The translations under genes and the position numbers were made by a program. 32,718 bases of DNA from Gammaproteobacteria bacterium (GTDB lineage Bacteria > Pseudomonadota > Gammaproteobacteria > Pseudomonadales > Azotimanducaceae). Location: positions 1 to 32,718 of the forward strand of contig JAFIFL010000015.1 in the NCBI GenBank assembly GCA_020832055.1, given 5' to 3'. The notes under the pieces were generated by a model that was not told the DNA's origin, made no database searches, and saw nothing but the letters and a program-made list of their open reading frames with translations. Positions 8,364 through 16,420 of the stretch are shown one piece after another. How positions within the stretch are numbered: position 1 is the first letter of the stretch; each line of letters begins with the position of its first letter.

Positions 8364-9623
8364 ATGACCATCGACAGAGGACCCGTTTCGACCACTGCGC
8401 GCCAGTTGCGGCGCAACCTGCTCACCGTTCGCCTGCTGGCGTTTTTCCAGGTGTTCCTGGTGATCGTGCCGGTGGCCGTGCCCCTGTTCGGCGACCGGGG
8501 TCTGAGCATGGCGGAGATCCTCGAGCTGCAGGCCATCTTCGGCATCAGCGTGGTGCTGATGGAGATTCCCTCGGGCTACGTTGCCGACGTCCTCGGCCGC
8601 CGGACGGCGCTGGTCTTCGGAGGCCTATTCGTGGGCATCGGCCACAGCCTGCTGCTCATCGGCTTCGACTTCTACACTCTGGCCCTGTTCGAGTTGGCCC
8701 TCGGCATCGGCCTGAGTCTGATCTCCGGGGCTGACGTGGCGGTGCTCTACGACACCCAGATCGAGCTCGGTGATGACGCCGAAGCGCGGCAGAAGGGACT
8801 CGGCAGCCTGTTTCTGCTGCGCTCGGTATCGGAGGCTGCCGCCGGCGTCACGGCCAGTGTCGTGCTCTGGTTCGGCACCATGAGTGAACTCGTTTGGCTG
8901 CAGGTTCTGGTGGGCTGGTTGCCGCTGATTTTCGCGCTGCATGTGGTGGAACCGGCCGTGGAGCGCATGCCGGCGGGCGCGCATCTCGGCAACCTCGGTT
9001 TCGTCCTGCGGCGGGTCCTTGCCGGCGGTAAGGTGCTGCGACTGACGTTTCTGGCCATGGGTATCTGGAGCCTCACCACCTACTACGCGGTGTGGCTGCT
9101 GCAGCAGCACTGGCTCGAATCGGACGTCGAATTGACGGCTTTCGGTCTGTTGTGGGCATTGTTCAGCGTGGCTGCGGGTGTGGCGGGCTGGCAGGCTGCG
9201 AATCTCGAGCGCCGGCTTGGTGCTGGCTGGCTGCTGGCGCTGGTGGCCATGCTTCCCGTGGTGGGCTACCTGGGACTGGCGCTGGCACCCGCTGCCTGGG
9301 CCATGATGCTGGGCCTGCTGTTCTTCGTGGCCCGCGGTGCCGGTTTCGTGCTGCTGCAGGAAGCCTTCAATCGTCGGCTGGAGAGTCGCTATCGCGCCAC
9401 GGCGAATTCGCTGGTGGGTTTCCTGGGCCGGGGAGCGGTGGTCATCACCGTCCCGGCCCTGGGGGCGCTGCTCGAGCTCTGGTCCCTGCGGGAGGTCTTT
9501 GCGCTGCTGGCGCTGGTGTCTCTGGGCATCGCCCTCGCATTGCTGCTGCCGTTGATCGTGGCAGTCCGGGAGCTGTCGCGAGGCGTGGTGGCACCCTCAG
9601 TTGGCGGGGGTGCGGCGCCCTGA
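8364..9623 (+). CDS. Major facilitator superfamily transporter
   Basis: A 419-residue integral membrane protein with about 12 hydrophobic segments. The loop after the second segment reads GYVADVLGRRTALVFGG, the MFS motif A (G-x-x-x-D-x-x-G-R-R). A charged central loop (VEPAVERMPAGAHLG region) separates the two halves. The frame is open upstream to 8190, but that part overlaps the hairpins of the leader and is not membrane-like, so I chose the ATG at 8364, whose ribosome site is poor. Substrate unknown; this MFS group contains drug and metabolite exporters. The last 27 bp overlap the convergent ABC ATPase gene. The structured RNA upstream suggests transcriptional attenuation or an adjacent small RNA gene. 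Confidence 0.85.
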   Translation: MTIDRGPVSTTARQLRRNLLTVRLLAFFQVFLVIVPVAVPLFGDRGLSMAEILELQAIFGISVVLMEIPSGYVADVLGRRTALVFGGLFVGIGHSLLLIGFDFYTLALFELALGIGLSLISGADVAVLYDTQIELGDDAEARQKGLGSLFLLRSVSEAAAGVTASVVLWFGTMSELVWLQVLVGWLPLIFALHVVEPAVERMPAGAHLGNLGFVLRRVLAGGKVLRLTFLAMGIWSLTTYYAVWLLQQHWLESDVELTAFGLLWALFSVAAGVAGWQAANLERRLGAGWLLALVAMLPVVGYLGLALAPAAWAMMLGLLFFVARGAGFVLLQEAFNRRLESRYRATANSLVGFLGRGAVVITVPALGALLELWSLREVFALLALVSLGIALALLLPLIVAVRELSRGVVAPSVGGGAAP

Positions 9624-10385
9624 GCTGGCCATCACCCGGACCCGGACGCCGGGTCCGGGTGATTCCGCTTCGATGCGGGCTTCGACCTGCCAGGCTTGGC
9701 GGAGGGTGTCCTCGCTGAGCGCGGCGTTCGGATCGCCGTCGGCGATGACACGGCCATGGCCGAGCACCAGCAGTCGTTCGGCGTGGCGGCTGGCGAGTTC
9801 GATGTCGTGCATGACGGCCACCACGCCCAGACCGCGGGCGGCACGCGCCTTCAGCGCGTGCATGACCTGCTGACTGCGGCCGAGATCGAGCTGGCTCACC
9901 GGCTCGTCGAGCAGCAGCCAGGGTCGATGGCCGAGACCGGTGGCCCGCTCTGCCTGAAGGAAGATCCTGGCAAGCTGCACCAGCCGCCGTTCGCCGCCTG
10001 AGAGTTCCGTGTAGATGCGCCGCAACAGGTCGGCGCAGCCAAGCTCATGAAGGACGCTTTCCCGGTCCGCCATGGGGGTGGCGGGTGATCCCAGCGCCAC
10101 CACCTCCGCCACCGGAAACGGGTGTTCGAGGGCCGGGTTCTGGGACATGACGGCTCGCAGCAGCGCAAGCTCGTCTGGTGGGCAGAGGGCCGGTGCGATG
10201 TCGTGCAGGCTGACGCTGCCGCTGCTCGGTGCCAGATCACCGGCACACAGTCCGATGAGGCTGCTTTTGCCGGCACCGTTGGGTCCGCAGAGGCCGATCA
10301 GTTCCCCGGGTTCGAAGGCAAGGTTGACGTCCTGCAGCACACTGCGGCCGCCGCGGACCAGGCTGGCATGGGACAAAATGATCAT
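9597..10385 (-). CDS. ABC transporter ATP-binding protein, FecCD/heme/B12/siderophore type
   Basis: A 262-residue ATPase. Walker A GPNGAGKSS is at residues 34-42; ELSGGERRLVQLARIF carries the signature, PWLLLDEP the Walker B and VVAVMHD the switch histidine. The RAVMSQNPALEHPFPVAEVVALG segment resembles HmuV/BtuD/FhuC-class ATPases that power uptake of iron chelates, heme or cobalamin. The frame continues upstream through the permease in another phase, but domain homology begins at the ATG at 10385. That ATG overlaps the permease stop by 4 nt (ATGA), implying translational coupling. It is the last gene of the F420 cluster. No periplasmic binding protein or TonB receptor is next to it, so the substrate is open. 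Confidence 0.9.
   Translation of the reverse strand: MIILSHASLVRGGRSVLQDVNLAFEPGELIGLCGPNGAGKSSLIGLCAGDLAPSSGSVSLHDIAPALCPPDELALLRAVMSQNPALEHPFPVAEVVALGSPATPMADRESVLHELGCADLLRRIYTELSGGERRLVQLARIFLQAERATGLGHRPWLLLDEPVSQLDLGRSQQVMHALKARAARGLGVVAVMHDIELASRHAERLLVLGHGRVIADGDPNAALSEDTLRQAWQVEARIEAESPGPGVRVRVMASSGRRTPAN
9631..9663. terminator. 13-bp perfect inverted repeat between convergent genes
   Basis: ATCACCCGGACCC (9631-9643) and its exact reverse complement (9651-9663) flank a 7-nt loop. The hairpin starts 8 bp after the MFS stop and lies wholly inside the last codons of the convergent ABC ATPase gene (coding a PGPGVRVRVM stretch). No U-tract follows, so it may act as a processing or Rho-associated 3' end for the MFS transcript. 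Confidence 0.5.
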
Positions 10386-11383
10386 CCGCCGGCCAACCCG
10401 CCGCGGCTGAGTTCCCGGCGCAGCAACCACAGGAAGAATGGCGCTCCGAGCAGGGCGGTGAGCAGGCCCACCGGAATCTCGGCCGGCGCCGCCGCCGTGC
10501 GCGCGACGGCGTCGGCGAACAGCAGCAGCAGGGCGCCGCCCAGGGCGGACTGCAGGAAGCGGCCGCCATGGCCCGGGCCACCGAGCAGGCGCATGAAGTG
10601 GGGCACCATCAGGCCGATGAAGCCGATGATGCCGGCGCTGGCCACGGCCAGCCCGGTGAGCAGGCTGGCCAGAATGACCCCTTCCCACTGCAGTCGCCTG
10701 ACATCCGTACCCGCGTGGCGGGCCTCCATGTCGCCGAGCTGATAGACGTCCAGGGCGATGGCCCGGCGCTCCAGATGGATAACGGCCGGCGGGACCAGCA
10801 GCATCAGGAGCAGCAGCGAAGGCCAGCGGACCTCGGTCAGGCTGCCGAACAGCCAGAAGGTGGTGGCGCGCAGGACGGGATCGTTGGCGAAGGTCAGCAG
10901 CAGGCCCACCAGGGCGCCGGCCAGGGTATTGATGGCAATACCGGCCAGCAGAATGGCCGACAGCTGCAGATGACCCCGTACGGCGCCCAGGCGCCAGACC
11001 AGCAGCGTGGCCGCGAGGGCGCCCACGAAAGCCGCCAGGGGGACCGGCAGGCCCAGTGCCAGGCTGCCCGACCCGCCGATGGCCAGCATGCAGGCCGCAC
11101 CCAGGGCGGCGCCACCGGAGACACCGATCAGGGCCGGATCCGCCAGCGGATTGCGCAACAGGGCCTGCAGCAGGGCACCCGCGGCGCCGAGGGCGGCGCC
11201 GATCAGTGCCGCTGCCAGGATCCGCGGCAGGCGCAGTTCGAAGACGATGGTGCGGGCCACGGGGTCATCGAACAAAGCTGCCGGGCTCACGGCCACCGGA
11301 CCGACCCACAGTGCTGCAAACATCAGCAGCGGCGTCGCGACCAGCAGTCCCGCCGCCAGTCGGTCCACTGCTGGCTTTGGCAC
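10382..11383 (-). CDS. FecCD-family ABC importer permease
   Basis: A 333-residue, roughly 10-TM permease. ELRLPRILAAALIGAALGAAGALLQ (in part), RNPLADPALIGVSGGAALGA and the late GFIGLMVPHFMRLLGGPGH block are diagnostic of the FecCD/BtuC/HmuU family, which forms the inner-membrane channel for heme, corrinoids or ferric siderophores. The GTG start is 11 nt after the fbiC TAA, with AGAGG in the gap, and its stop overlaps the ATPase start. That places the importer on the same transcript as F420 synthesis, which I have not seen described as a standard arrangement. Family is sure; heme versus cobalamin versus siderophore cannot be resolved from sequence. Confidence 0.9.
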   Translation of the reverse strand: MPKPAVDRLAAGLLVATPLLMFAALWVGPVAVSPAALFDDPVARTIVFELRLPRILAAALIGAALGAAGALLQALLRNPLADPALIGVSGGAALGAACMLAIGGSGSLALGLPVPLAAFVGALAATLLVWRLGAVRGHLQLSAILLAGIAINTLAGALVGLLLTFANDPVLRATTFWLFGSLTEVRWPSLLLLMLLVPPAVIHLERRAIALDVYQLGDMEARHAGTDVRRLQWEGVILASLLTGLAVASAGIIGFIGLMVPHFMRLLGGPGHGGRFLQSALGGALLLLFADAVARTAAAPAEIPVGLLTALLGAPFFLWLLRRELSRGGLAGG

Positions 11384-11394
11384 CCGAAGCCTCT

Positions 11395-13932
11395 TTAAAG
11401 GTGCATGGCGTCCACGAACTCCTGCTCCACGGCGCCGGGCTGGAACCCGGTATAGGGCAGGGTCTCGGTCACGTCCAGGCCGGGCCGGTGCAGGGTCGGA
11501 CGGCGCTTGCGCTCGTAGCGTCGGGCCGGGGTATTGACGATGGGAATCAGCTCACCGGCGCCCAGGCCCGCAGCAACCCGCTCGCTGTTGACCGGACCGT
11601 AGTCCGTGGCGCGCTGTCGCGGGGTGCGTCCTTCGGCCTCGATCATGGCGCGCATGCGCGCGGGCGAGGTCTCCTGGCCGTGGGCGGCACCCGCGGCGCG
11701 GGTGATGGTCTCATTCATCAGCGTGCCGCCGAGGTCGTTGCAGCCGGCTTCCAGGCAGGCGCTGACGCCTAGGTGACCCATCTTCACCCATGAGGCCTGG
11801 ATGTTGTCGATCAGGGGGTGCAGCACCAGCCGTGCCACCGCGTGCATGAGCACGGCCTCGCGGAAGGTTGGTCCCTTGCGGGCCTGACCCTTGAGGTAGA
11901 GCGGCGCCTCCATGTGCACGAAAGGCAGCGGTACGAGTTCGGTAAAGCCGTGGGTCTTCGCCTGCAGGTCGCGAACGCGCAGCAGGTGGCGGGCCCAATG
12001 TTCCGGCCGGTCGACGTGGCCGTACATGATCGTAACGGTAGTGTGGATGCCGACCTTGTGGGCCGCCTCCATCACCTGCAGCCACTGGGCCGTGTTGATC
12101 TTGTCCGGGCAGATGATGGCCCGCACCTCGTCGTCGAGAATTTCCGCGGCGGTCCCGGGCAGGGTGCCGAGACCGGCGGCCTTCAGGCGCTCGAGGTAGG
12201 GCGTGATTTCCATGCCCAGGGTGGCCGCGCCCTGCCAGATTTCCAGCGGGGTAAAGGCGTGGACGTGGATGTCCGGGCAGACTTCCTTCACCGCCTTGAC
12301 GATGGTCAGATAGGTGTCGCCGGTATATTCCGGGTGGATGCCGCCCTGCATGCACACCTCGGTGGCGCCCCGGTCCCAGGCTTCCTTGACCCGGCGCTGG
12401 ATTTCCGCGATGTCGAGATCGTATGGGCGGCCGCGCAGATTCTCGGACAGCTTGCCCTTGGAGAAGGCGCAGAACTGGCACTTGAAGTAGCAGACGTTGG
12501 TGTAGTTGATGTTGCGATTGACGCAGAAACTCACCTCGTCGCCCTTCATCTGCTTTCTCAGGGCGTTGGCGGCGGCGCATACGGCAGTGAAGTCCTCGCC
12601 GCGGGCGGCAAACAGGGTGACGATGTCGGCCTCGTCGAGACGCTCGCCGCCGCCGGCACGACTGAGTATCTCCATCAGGCGCGGGCTCACCCGGCGCGGA
12701 TCCGGTTGGCGACCGATGCGTTCGAGGTCGTGAGTCGGCGGGTCGATATCGGCGCCGGGCGTCCAGTCATCGGTACGCGGCAGCCCTTCGGCATCGATCT
12801 GTCGCAGTACCGCCGTCTGCAGTGCGGGATCGAGCCAGACGCCATAGTGCTGGGCGTAGCGCGGGTAGATGGTCAGGCGCTCGTGGAGCAGCTTGCCGGC
12901 GCCGTAGGTTTCTCGGGCGAGCTGGTCGAGATGGGGCCACGGGGCTTCCGGATTGACGTAGTCGGGCGTCACCGGCGACACGCCGCCCCAGTCGTTGATT
13001 CCAGCATCCACCAGACGCGGCAGTACGCCCGGGCTCAGATTCGGGGGCGCCTGCAGGCTCATGTGGGGTCCGAACAGGATCCGCGTCACCGCCAGGGTCC
13101 AGAGCATCTCCTCGAGATCCGGTTCCGGGGCGCTGGCCATCCGGGTCCCGGGCTTGGCGCGGAAGTTCTGGACGATGATCTCCTGGATGTGGCCGTGGCG
13201 GTCGTGACTGTCGCGGATGGCGAGCAGGGACTCGATGCGCTCGGCACGAGTCTCGCCGATACCGATCAGAATGCCGGTGGTGAACGGCACCTTGGCGATG
13301 CCTGCCTCGTCGAGGGTCGCGAGTCGAACCGCAGGAATCTTGTCCGGTGAGCCGTGGTGGGGCATGCCCTTTTCGGTGAGCCGGTCGGAGGCCGACTCGA
13401 GCATGATACCCATGGACGCCGACACCTTGCGCAGGCGTGCGAATTCCTCGGCTGTCAGATTGCCGGGGTTCAGATGGGGCAGCAGACCGGTCTGTTCGAA
13501 CACCGCGCGGGCAGCGGCCTCGAGGTAGTCCACGGTGCTGGCGTAACCCATCTCCGCCAGCGCCTCACGGGCGGCCCGGTAGCGCAGCTCGGGCTTCTCG
13601 CCGAGGGTGAACAGGGCTTCCCGGCAGCCCGCCGCAGCGCCCTGACGGGCGATTTCCACCACCTGCTCGATGGAGAGGTAGGGACGGTCGAGGTTCCGCG
13701 GCGTGGTGGCGAAGGTGCAGTAGTGGCAGACGTCACGGCAGAGCTGCGTCAGCGGAATGAACACCTTTCTGGAATAGGTGACCAGACTGCCGAAGCCGTC
13801 GTCGCGCAGGGTCGCGGCGGCGCTCATCAGGGCCGGGACGTTGTCCTCGGTGGCCAGACTCATGGCCTCGGCATGGGACGGTAGTCTGCCGCCGAGCGCC
13901 CGAGCCGTGATGGCTGCGCTGTCTGCTCTCAT
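11395..13932 (-). CDS. fbiC: 7,8-didemethyl-8-hydroxy-5-deazariboflavin (FO) synthase, CofG-CofH fusion
   Basis: An 845-residue fusion of two radical SAM modules, the length of actinobacterial FbiC (about 850). The N-terminal CofG-like half carries C65-x3-C69-x2-C72 (QLCRDVCHYCTF); the C-terminal CofH-like half carries C481-x3-C485-x2-C488 (NVCYFKCQFCAFSK). Each cysteine triplet binds a 4Fe-4S cluster that cleaves S-adenosylmethionine. Together they join tyrosine and 5-amino-6-ribitylamino-uracil into FO, the deazaflavin chromophore of F420, in the cytosol. The ATG at 13932 overlaps the cofC stop in an ATGA, so translation is probably coupled. The fusion form, rather than separate cofG and cofH as in archaea and cyanobacteria, suggests a bacterial, perhaps actinobacterial-related, origin. 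Confidence 0.95.
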   Translation of the reverse strand: MRADSAAITARALGGRLPSHAEAMSLATEDNVPALMSAAATLRDDGFGSLVTYSRKVFIPLTQLCRDVCHYCTFATTPRNLDRPYLSIEQVVEIARQGAAAGCREALFTLGEKPELRYRAAREALAEMGYASTVDYLEAAARAVFEQTGLLPHLNPGNLTAEEFARLRKVSASMGIMLESASDRLTEKGMPHHGSPDKIPAVRLATLDEAGIAKVPFTTGILIGIGETRAERIESLLAIRDSHDRHGHIQEIIVQNFRAKPGTRMASAPEPDLEEMLWTLAVTRILFGPHMSLQAPPNLSPGVLPRLVDAGINDWGGVSPVTPDYVNPEAPWPHLDQLARETYGAGKLLHERLTIYPRYAQHYGVWLDPALQTAVLRQIDAEGLPRTDDWTPGADIDPPTHDLERIGRQPDPRRVSPRLMEILSRAGGGERLDEADIVTLFAARGEDFTAVCAAANALRKQMKGDEVSFCVNRNINYTNVCYFKCQFCAFSKGKLSENLRGRPYDLDIAEIQRRVKEAWDRGATEVCMQGGIHPEYTGDTYLTIVKAVKEVCPDIHVHAFTPLEIWQGAATLGMEITPYLERLKAAGLGTLPGTAAEILDDEVRAIICPDKINTAQWLQVMEAAHKVGIHTTVTIMYGHVDRPEHWARHLLRVRDLQAKTHGFTELVPLPFVHMEAPLYLKGQARKGPTFREAVLMHAVARLVLHPLIDNIQASWVKMGHLGVSACLEAGCNDLGGTLMNETITRAAGAAHGQETSPARMRAMIEAEGRTPRQRATDYGPVNSERVAAGLGAGELIPIVNTPARRYERKRRPTLHRPGLDVTETLPYTGFQPGAVEQEFVDAMHL

Positions 13933-14636
13933 GCACTTCCCCTCATTGGACTGGTGGCCTGCACGGATGCAGGCGTCGTGGCGCGCTCCAACTCAAGCCG
14001 CGATGCTATACCGGAGCTGCGCAGGAACGCTACCGAACGGCCGCCGTGTCGGCAGGCCAGCAGGGCTTCGAGATCCGCTGGCGAATCCACGTCCAGGCTG
14101 AGCGTGGGTGACCTGATGACCACCGCATCGATGCCCTCAGCCCGTGCTGCCGCCACGTGGGCAGGACAGCTGTGACGACCGAACAGAAAGGGTATGGCAT
14201 CCGGTGGTGAGCAGGCCAGACAGTTGGTGCCCTGGCCTTCCGTGTCTGACACCAGGGTCACGGCAGGCGACCCGGCGTGTTCCGCGAGCACGGCACTGAA
14301 GGCCTCGGCAGTGGCCAAGGGCAGATCGCCGTGGACGATGAGGATGCCGGGGGCACCCGCCTCCATGGCCAGTCGGGCGCCCTGGGTGACGGCGGCATTG
14401 AGCCCACCGCCGTCTTCCTCGAGCAGGACGCTGGCGCCGACCCCCGCTGCGAGTGCCGTGACTTCAGGCTCCTTCGATACCACCACGATGCGCTCGATGC
14501 CGCGGGTCGCAGCCAGGCTTTCGAGGACGTCGGCGGCCATGGCCCGCATCAGATCGCGTCGCTGGCCCGGGTCGAGCACGGGCGCGAGGCGAGCCTTGGC
14601 GAACTCGAACTGCTTGATGGGAACGATGGCCCACAC
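13929..14636 (-). CDS. cofC: 2-phospho-L-lactate/PEP/3-phosphoglycerate guanylyltransferase
   Basis: A 235-residue nucleotidyltransferase-fold enzyme. It starts MWAIVPIKQFEFAKARLAPVL, the CofC/FbiD signature, and contains a central IVHGDLPLA segment (metal-binding Asp region) and late SPTLSLDVDSPADLEALL. It activates a three-carbon phosphoacid with GTP to give the guanylyl donor that CofD transfers to FO. In this family the accepted acid (2-phospholactate, PEP or 3-phosphoglycerate) decides the type of F420 made; it cannot be read safely by eye here. The GTG start at 14636 has AGGAGG 12 nt upstream, a little far; no better in-frame start was seen. About 25 C-terminal residues beyond the core look poorly conserved. 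Confidence 0.9.
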   Translation of the reverse strand: MWAIVPIKQFEFAKARLAPVLDPGQRRDLMRAMAADVLESLAATRGIERIVVVSKEPEVTALAAGVGASVLLEEDGGGLNAAVTQGARLAMEAGAPGILIVHGDLPLATAEAFSAVLAEHAGSPAVTLVSDTEGQGTNCLACSPPDAIPFLFGRHSCPAHVAAARAEGIDAVVIRSPTLSLDVDSPADLEALLACRHGGRSVAFLRSSGIASRLELERATTPASVQATSPMRGSA

Positions 14637-14668
14637 GACGTAAGCAAGCCTCCTGGCAGGGCGTGAAG

Positions 14669-15643
14669 TCAGGGAGCGTTGGAGGTGGTGATGCCGTTGA
14701 TGAAGTCCAGGGCACTTTGCGCCAGATTCATTTTGTCTTGCAACGTTAACATGAGTGCAGGGGTCGCGATAGCGTGCAGCCCCAGACCGCGAACGTCATC
14801 GAGAAGACCCGCATCCGAGCTGTCGAGCATGAATCCGTCCAGCAGGTCTCCGTAGTGCCGGGCCACGGCCAGGGCGTCTCCGGGCACACCGAGTTCCGCC
14901 ATCATTTTTGCGGTGGGGCCCTTGATGGCGGCGCCTTGAATGATGGGCGAGACGGCCACCACGGGCGCGCGCGCGGCCTTCAGGGCCGCCCGCATGCCGG
15001 GTACTGCCAGAATGGGATCGACGCTGACGAAGGGATTGGACGGACAGATCACGATGCCGTCGAGGTCGTCGGCAGCGAGGAGCGCCTGCAGCGTTGGGCC
15101 AAGCGTGGCCTGCTCGCTGCCGTGGAAACGAAATCCGGTGACCTGCGGCGCGCAGCGCTCGCGGACGAAGTAGTGCTGGAAAGCCAGTTCGCCCGCGGTG
15201 GTGCCGATCATGGTCGCGACTTGCTCATCGCACATGGGCAGAACGCGATGACGGATACCGAGGCCTGCGGCCAGTTTCCCGGTGACTGCCGTCAGCGAAG
15301 ACCCGGCGGCCAGTGCCGCAGTCCGGGTGAGGTGGGTCGCCAGATCCCGATCGCCGAGCCTGAACCAGGTCTCATTGCCGAGTTGTTCGAGGGCTTCCAG
15401 GCAGTGCCAGGTCTCATTGCGTCGGCCCCAGCCGGTCTCGGGGTTGGCTTCATCGGACAAGGTATAGAGGAGGGTGTCGATGTCCGGACAGATCCGCAGT
15501 CCCAGGTGATCGAAGTCATCACCGGTGTTGACCAGGAACGTCACCTGCTCAGGTTCGAGGAGGTGGGCCAATCCGAGTGCCAGTTTGGCGCCGCCGACAC
15601 CGCCGGTGAGCGCGAGGATGCGGCGCAGAGGACGTCGGGTCAT
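14669..15643 (-). CDS. cofD: 2-phospho-L-lactate transferase (F420-0 forming)
   Basis: A 324-residue CofD/FbiA protein. LALTGGVGGAKLALGL (residues 10-25) and VNTGDDFDHLGLRICPDIDT (about 38-57) are the family's N-terminal blocks; ICPSNPFVSVDPILAVPG and VSPIIQGAAIKGPTAKMM are its later substrate-binding blocks. It transfers the phosphoacid moiety from the CofC product to FO, giving F420-0 or dehydro-F420-0. Its ATG overlaps the cofE stop by 4 nt, and 32 nt separate its stop from cofC. Length and motifs match the family, with nothing missing. Confidence 0.95.
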   Translation of the reverse strand: MTRRPLRRILALTGGVGGAKLALGLAHLLEPEQVTFLVNTGDDFDHLGLRICPDIDTLLYTLSDEANPETGWGRRNETWHCLEALEQLGNETWFRLGDRDLATHLTRTAALAAGSSLTAVTGKLAAGLGIRHRVLPMCDEQVATMIGTTAGELAFQHYFVRERCAPQVTGFRFHGSEQATLGPTLQALLAADDLDGIVICPSNPFVSVDPILAVPGMRAALKAARAPVVAVSPIIQGAAIKGPTAKMMAELGVPGDALAVARHYGDLLDGFMLDSSDAGLLDDVRGLGLHAIATPALMLTLQDKMNLAQSALDFINGITTSNAP

Positions 15644-16416
15644 CGGAACAGGTCTTCCTGTCGCGGACGGATCAGGTCGACGGCGGTGGCGTTACTGTCT
15701 TCGATGGCGAGCCCACGCAGCAGGACGGCCGGCGTACCCTCGCCGGCCTGGCCCATGACCAGGCTGGCGGCGGCAGCGATTTCGTCGCCACGTCCGACGA
15801 CGGTCACCTCCAGCTTCCGGCCGAACATGTCCGGCTGGCCCCGCAGGTCCTCCACGGTGGTGATGCCCGCGCTGCCGATGGCGATGCCGCAGGTGCCCAC
15901 GCGCCAGGCGCGCCCGAAGCTGTCGTTGATCAGGATGCCGGGCCGGATGCCGGTGCGCTCGTGCAAGGCTTCCCGCAGGGCCGCGGCGGAGGCATCCGGA
16001 TCCTCGGGCAGCAGCAGCGCCCATTGGCCCGGGTCACCCGGGTTCACGTTGGATTGGTCGATGCCGGCGTTGGCGTGAATCCAGCCCCGCTCGTGTTCCA
16101 CCACGATGACGCCCGGAGCCCCCTTGCGCACCCGGACCACATCCCTGGATTGTTCCAGGATCAACTGCACCAGCCGTGGATCCTTGCCGGTATCCGCCGC
16201 GAGCGTCCTGGCCTCCTCGCCGGGTTCCACTGCCGAGAGGAGCACCGTGCGGCCTTCGGCCTTGGAGACGATCTTCTGGGCCAGCACCAGGATGTCGCCG
16301 GCCTGAAGCTGCAACCCGGCGGCATCGATGGCATCGATCAGAAGCTTGGCCAGGTCATCCCCCGCGCGAACCTGGGGGATGCCCGGAAGTGCCAGAATCT
16401 CGAGGCGTCCTGGCAT
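15640..16416 (-). CDS. cofE: F420-0:gamma-glutamyl ligase, stand-alone CofE
   Basis: A 258-residue enzyme that adds gamma-linked glutamates to F420-0 using GTP. Visible family blocks are ILVLAQKIVSKAEGR (42-56), HANAGIDQSNV (114-124) and INDSFGRAWRVGTCGIAIGSAG in the second half. The protein ends soon after the ligase domain, as in archaeal CofE. It lacks the C-terminal nitroreductase-like FMN domain of actinobacterial FbiB, which reduces dehydro-F420-0. Its start lies 4 nt after the fno stop and its stop overlaps cofD. The missing reductase domain bears on which F420 variant is made. Confidence 0.95.
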   Translation of the reverse strand: MPGRLEILALPGIPQVRAGDDLAKLLIDAIDAAGLQLQAGDILVLAQKIVSKAEGRTVLLSAVEPGEEARTLAADTGKDPRLVQLILEQSRDVVRVRKGAPGVIVVEHERGWIHANAGIDQSNVNPGDPGQWALLLPEDPDASAAALREALHERTGIRPGILINDSFGRAWRVGTCGIAIGSAGITTVEDLRGQPDMFGRKLEVTVVGRGDEIAAAASLVMGQAGEGTPAVLLRGLAIEDSNATAVDLIRPRQEDLFR

Positions 16417-16420
16417 GGTG

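Noticed and set aside
11818-13350. A 510-codon plus-strand frame opposite fbiC
   Set aside because: fbiC has both radical SAM motifs in the minus frame; the antisense frame is a shadow.
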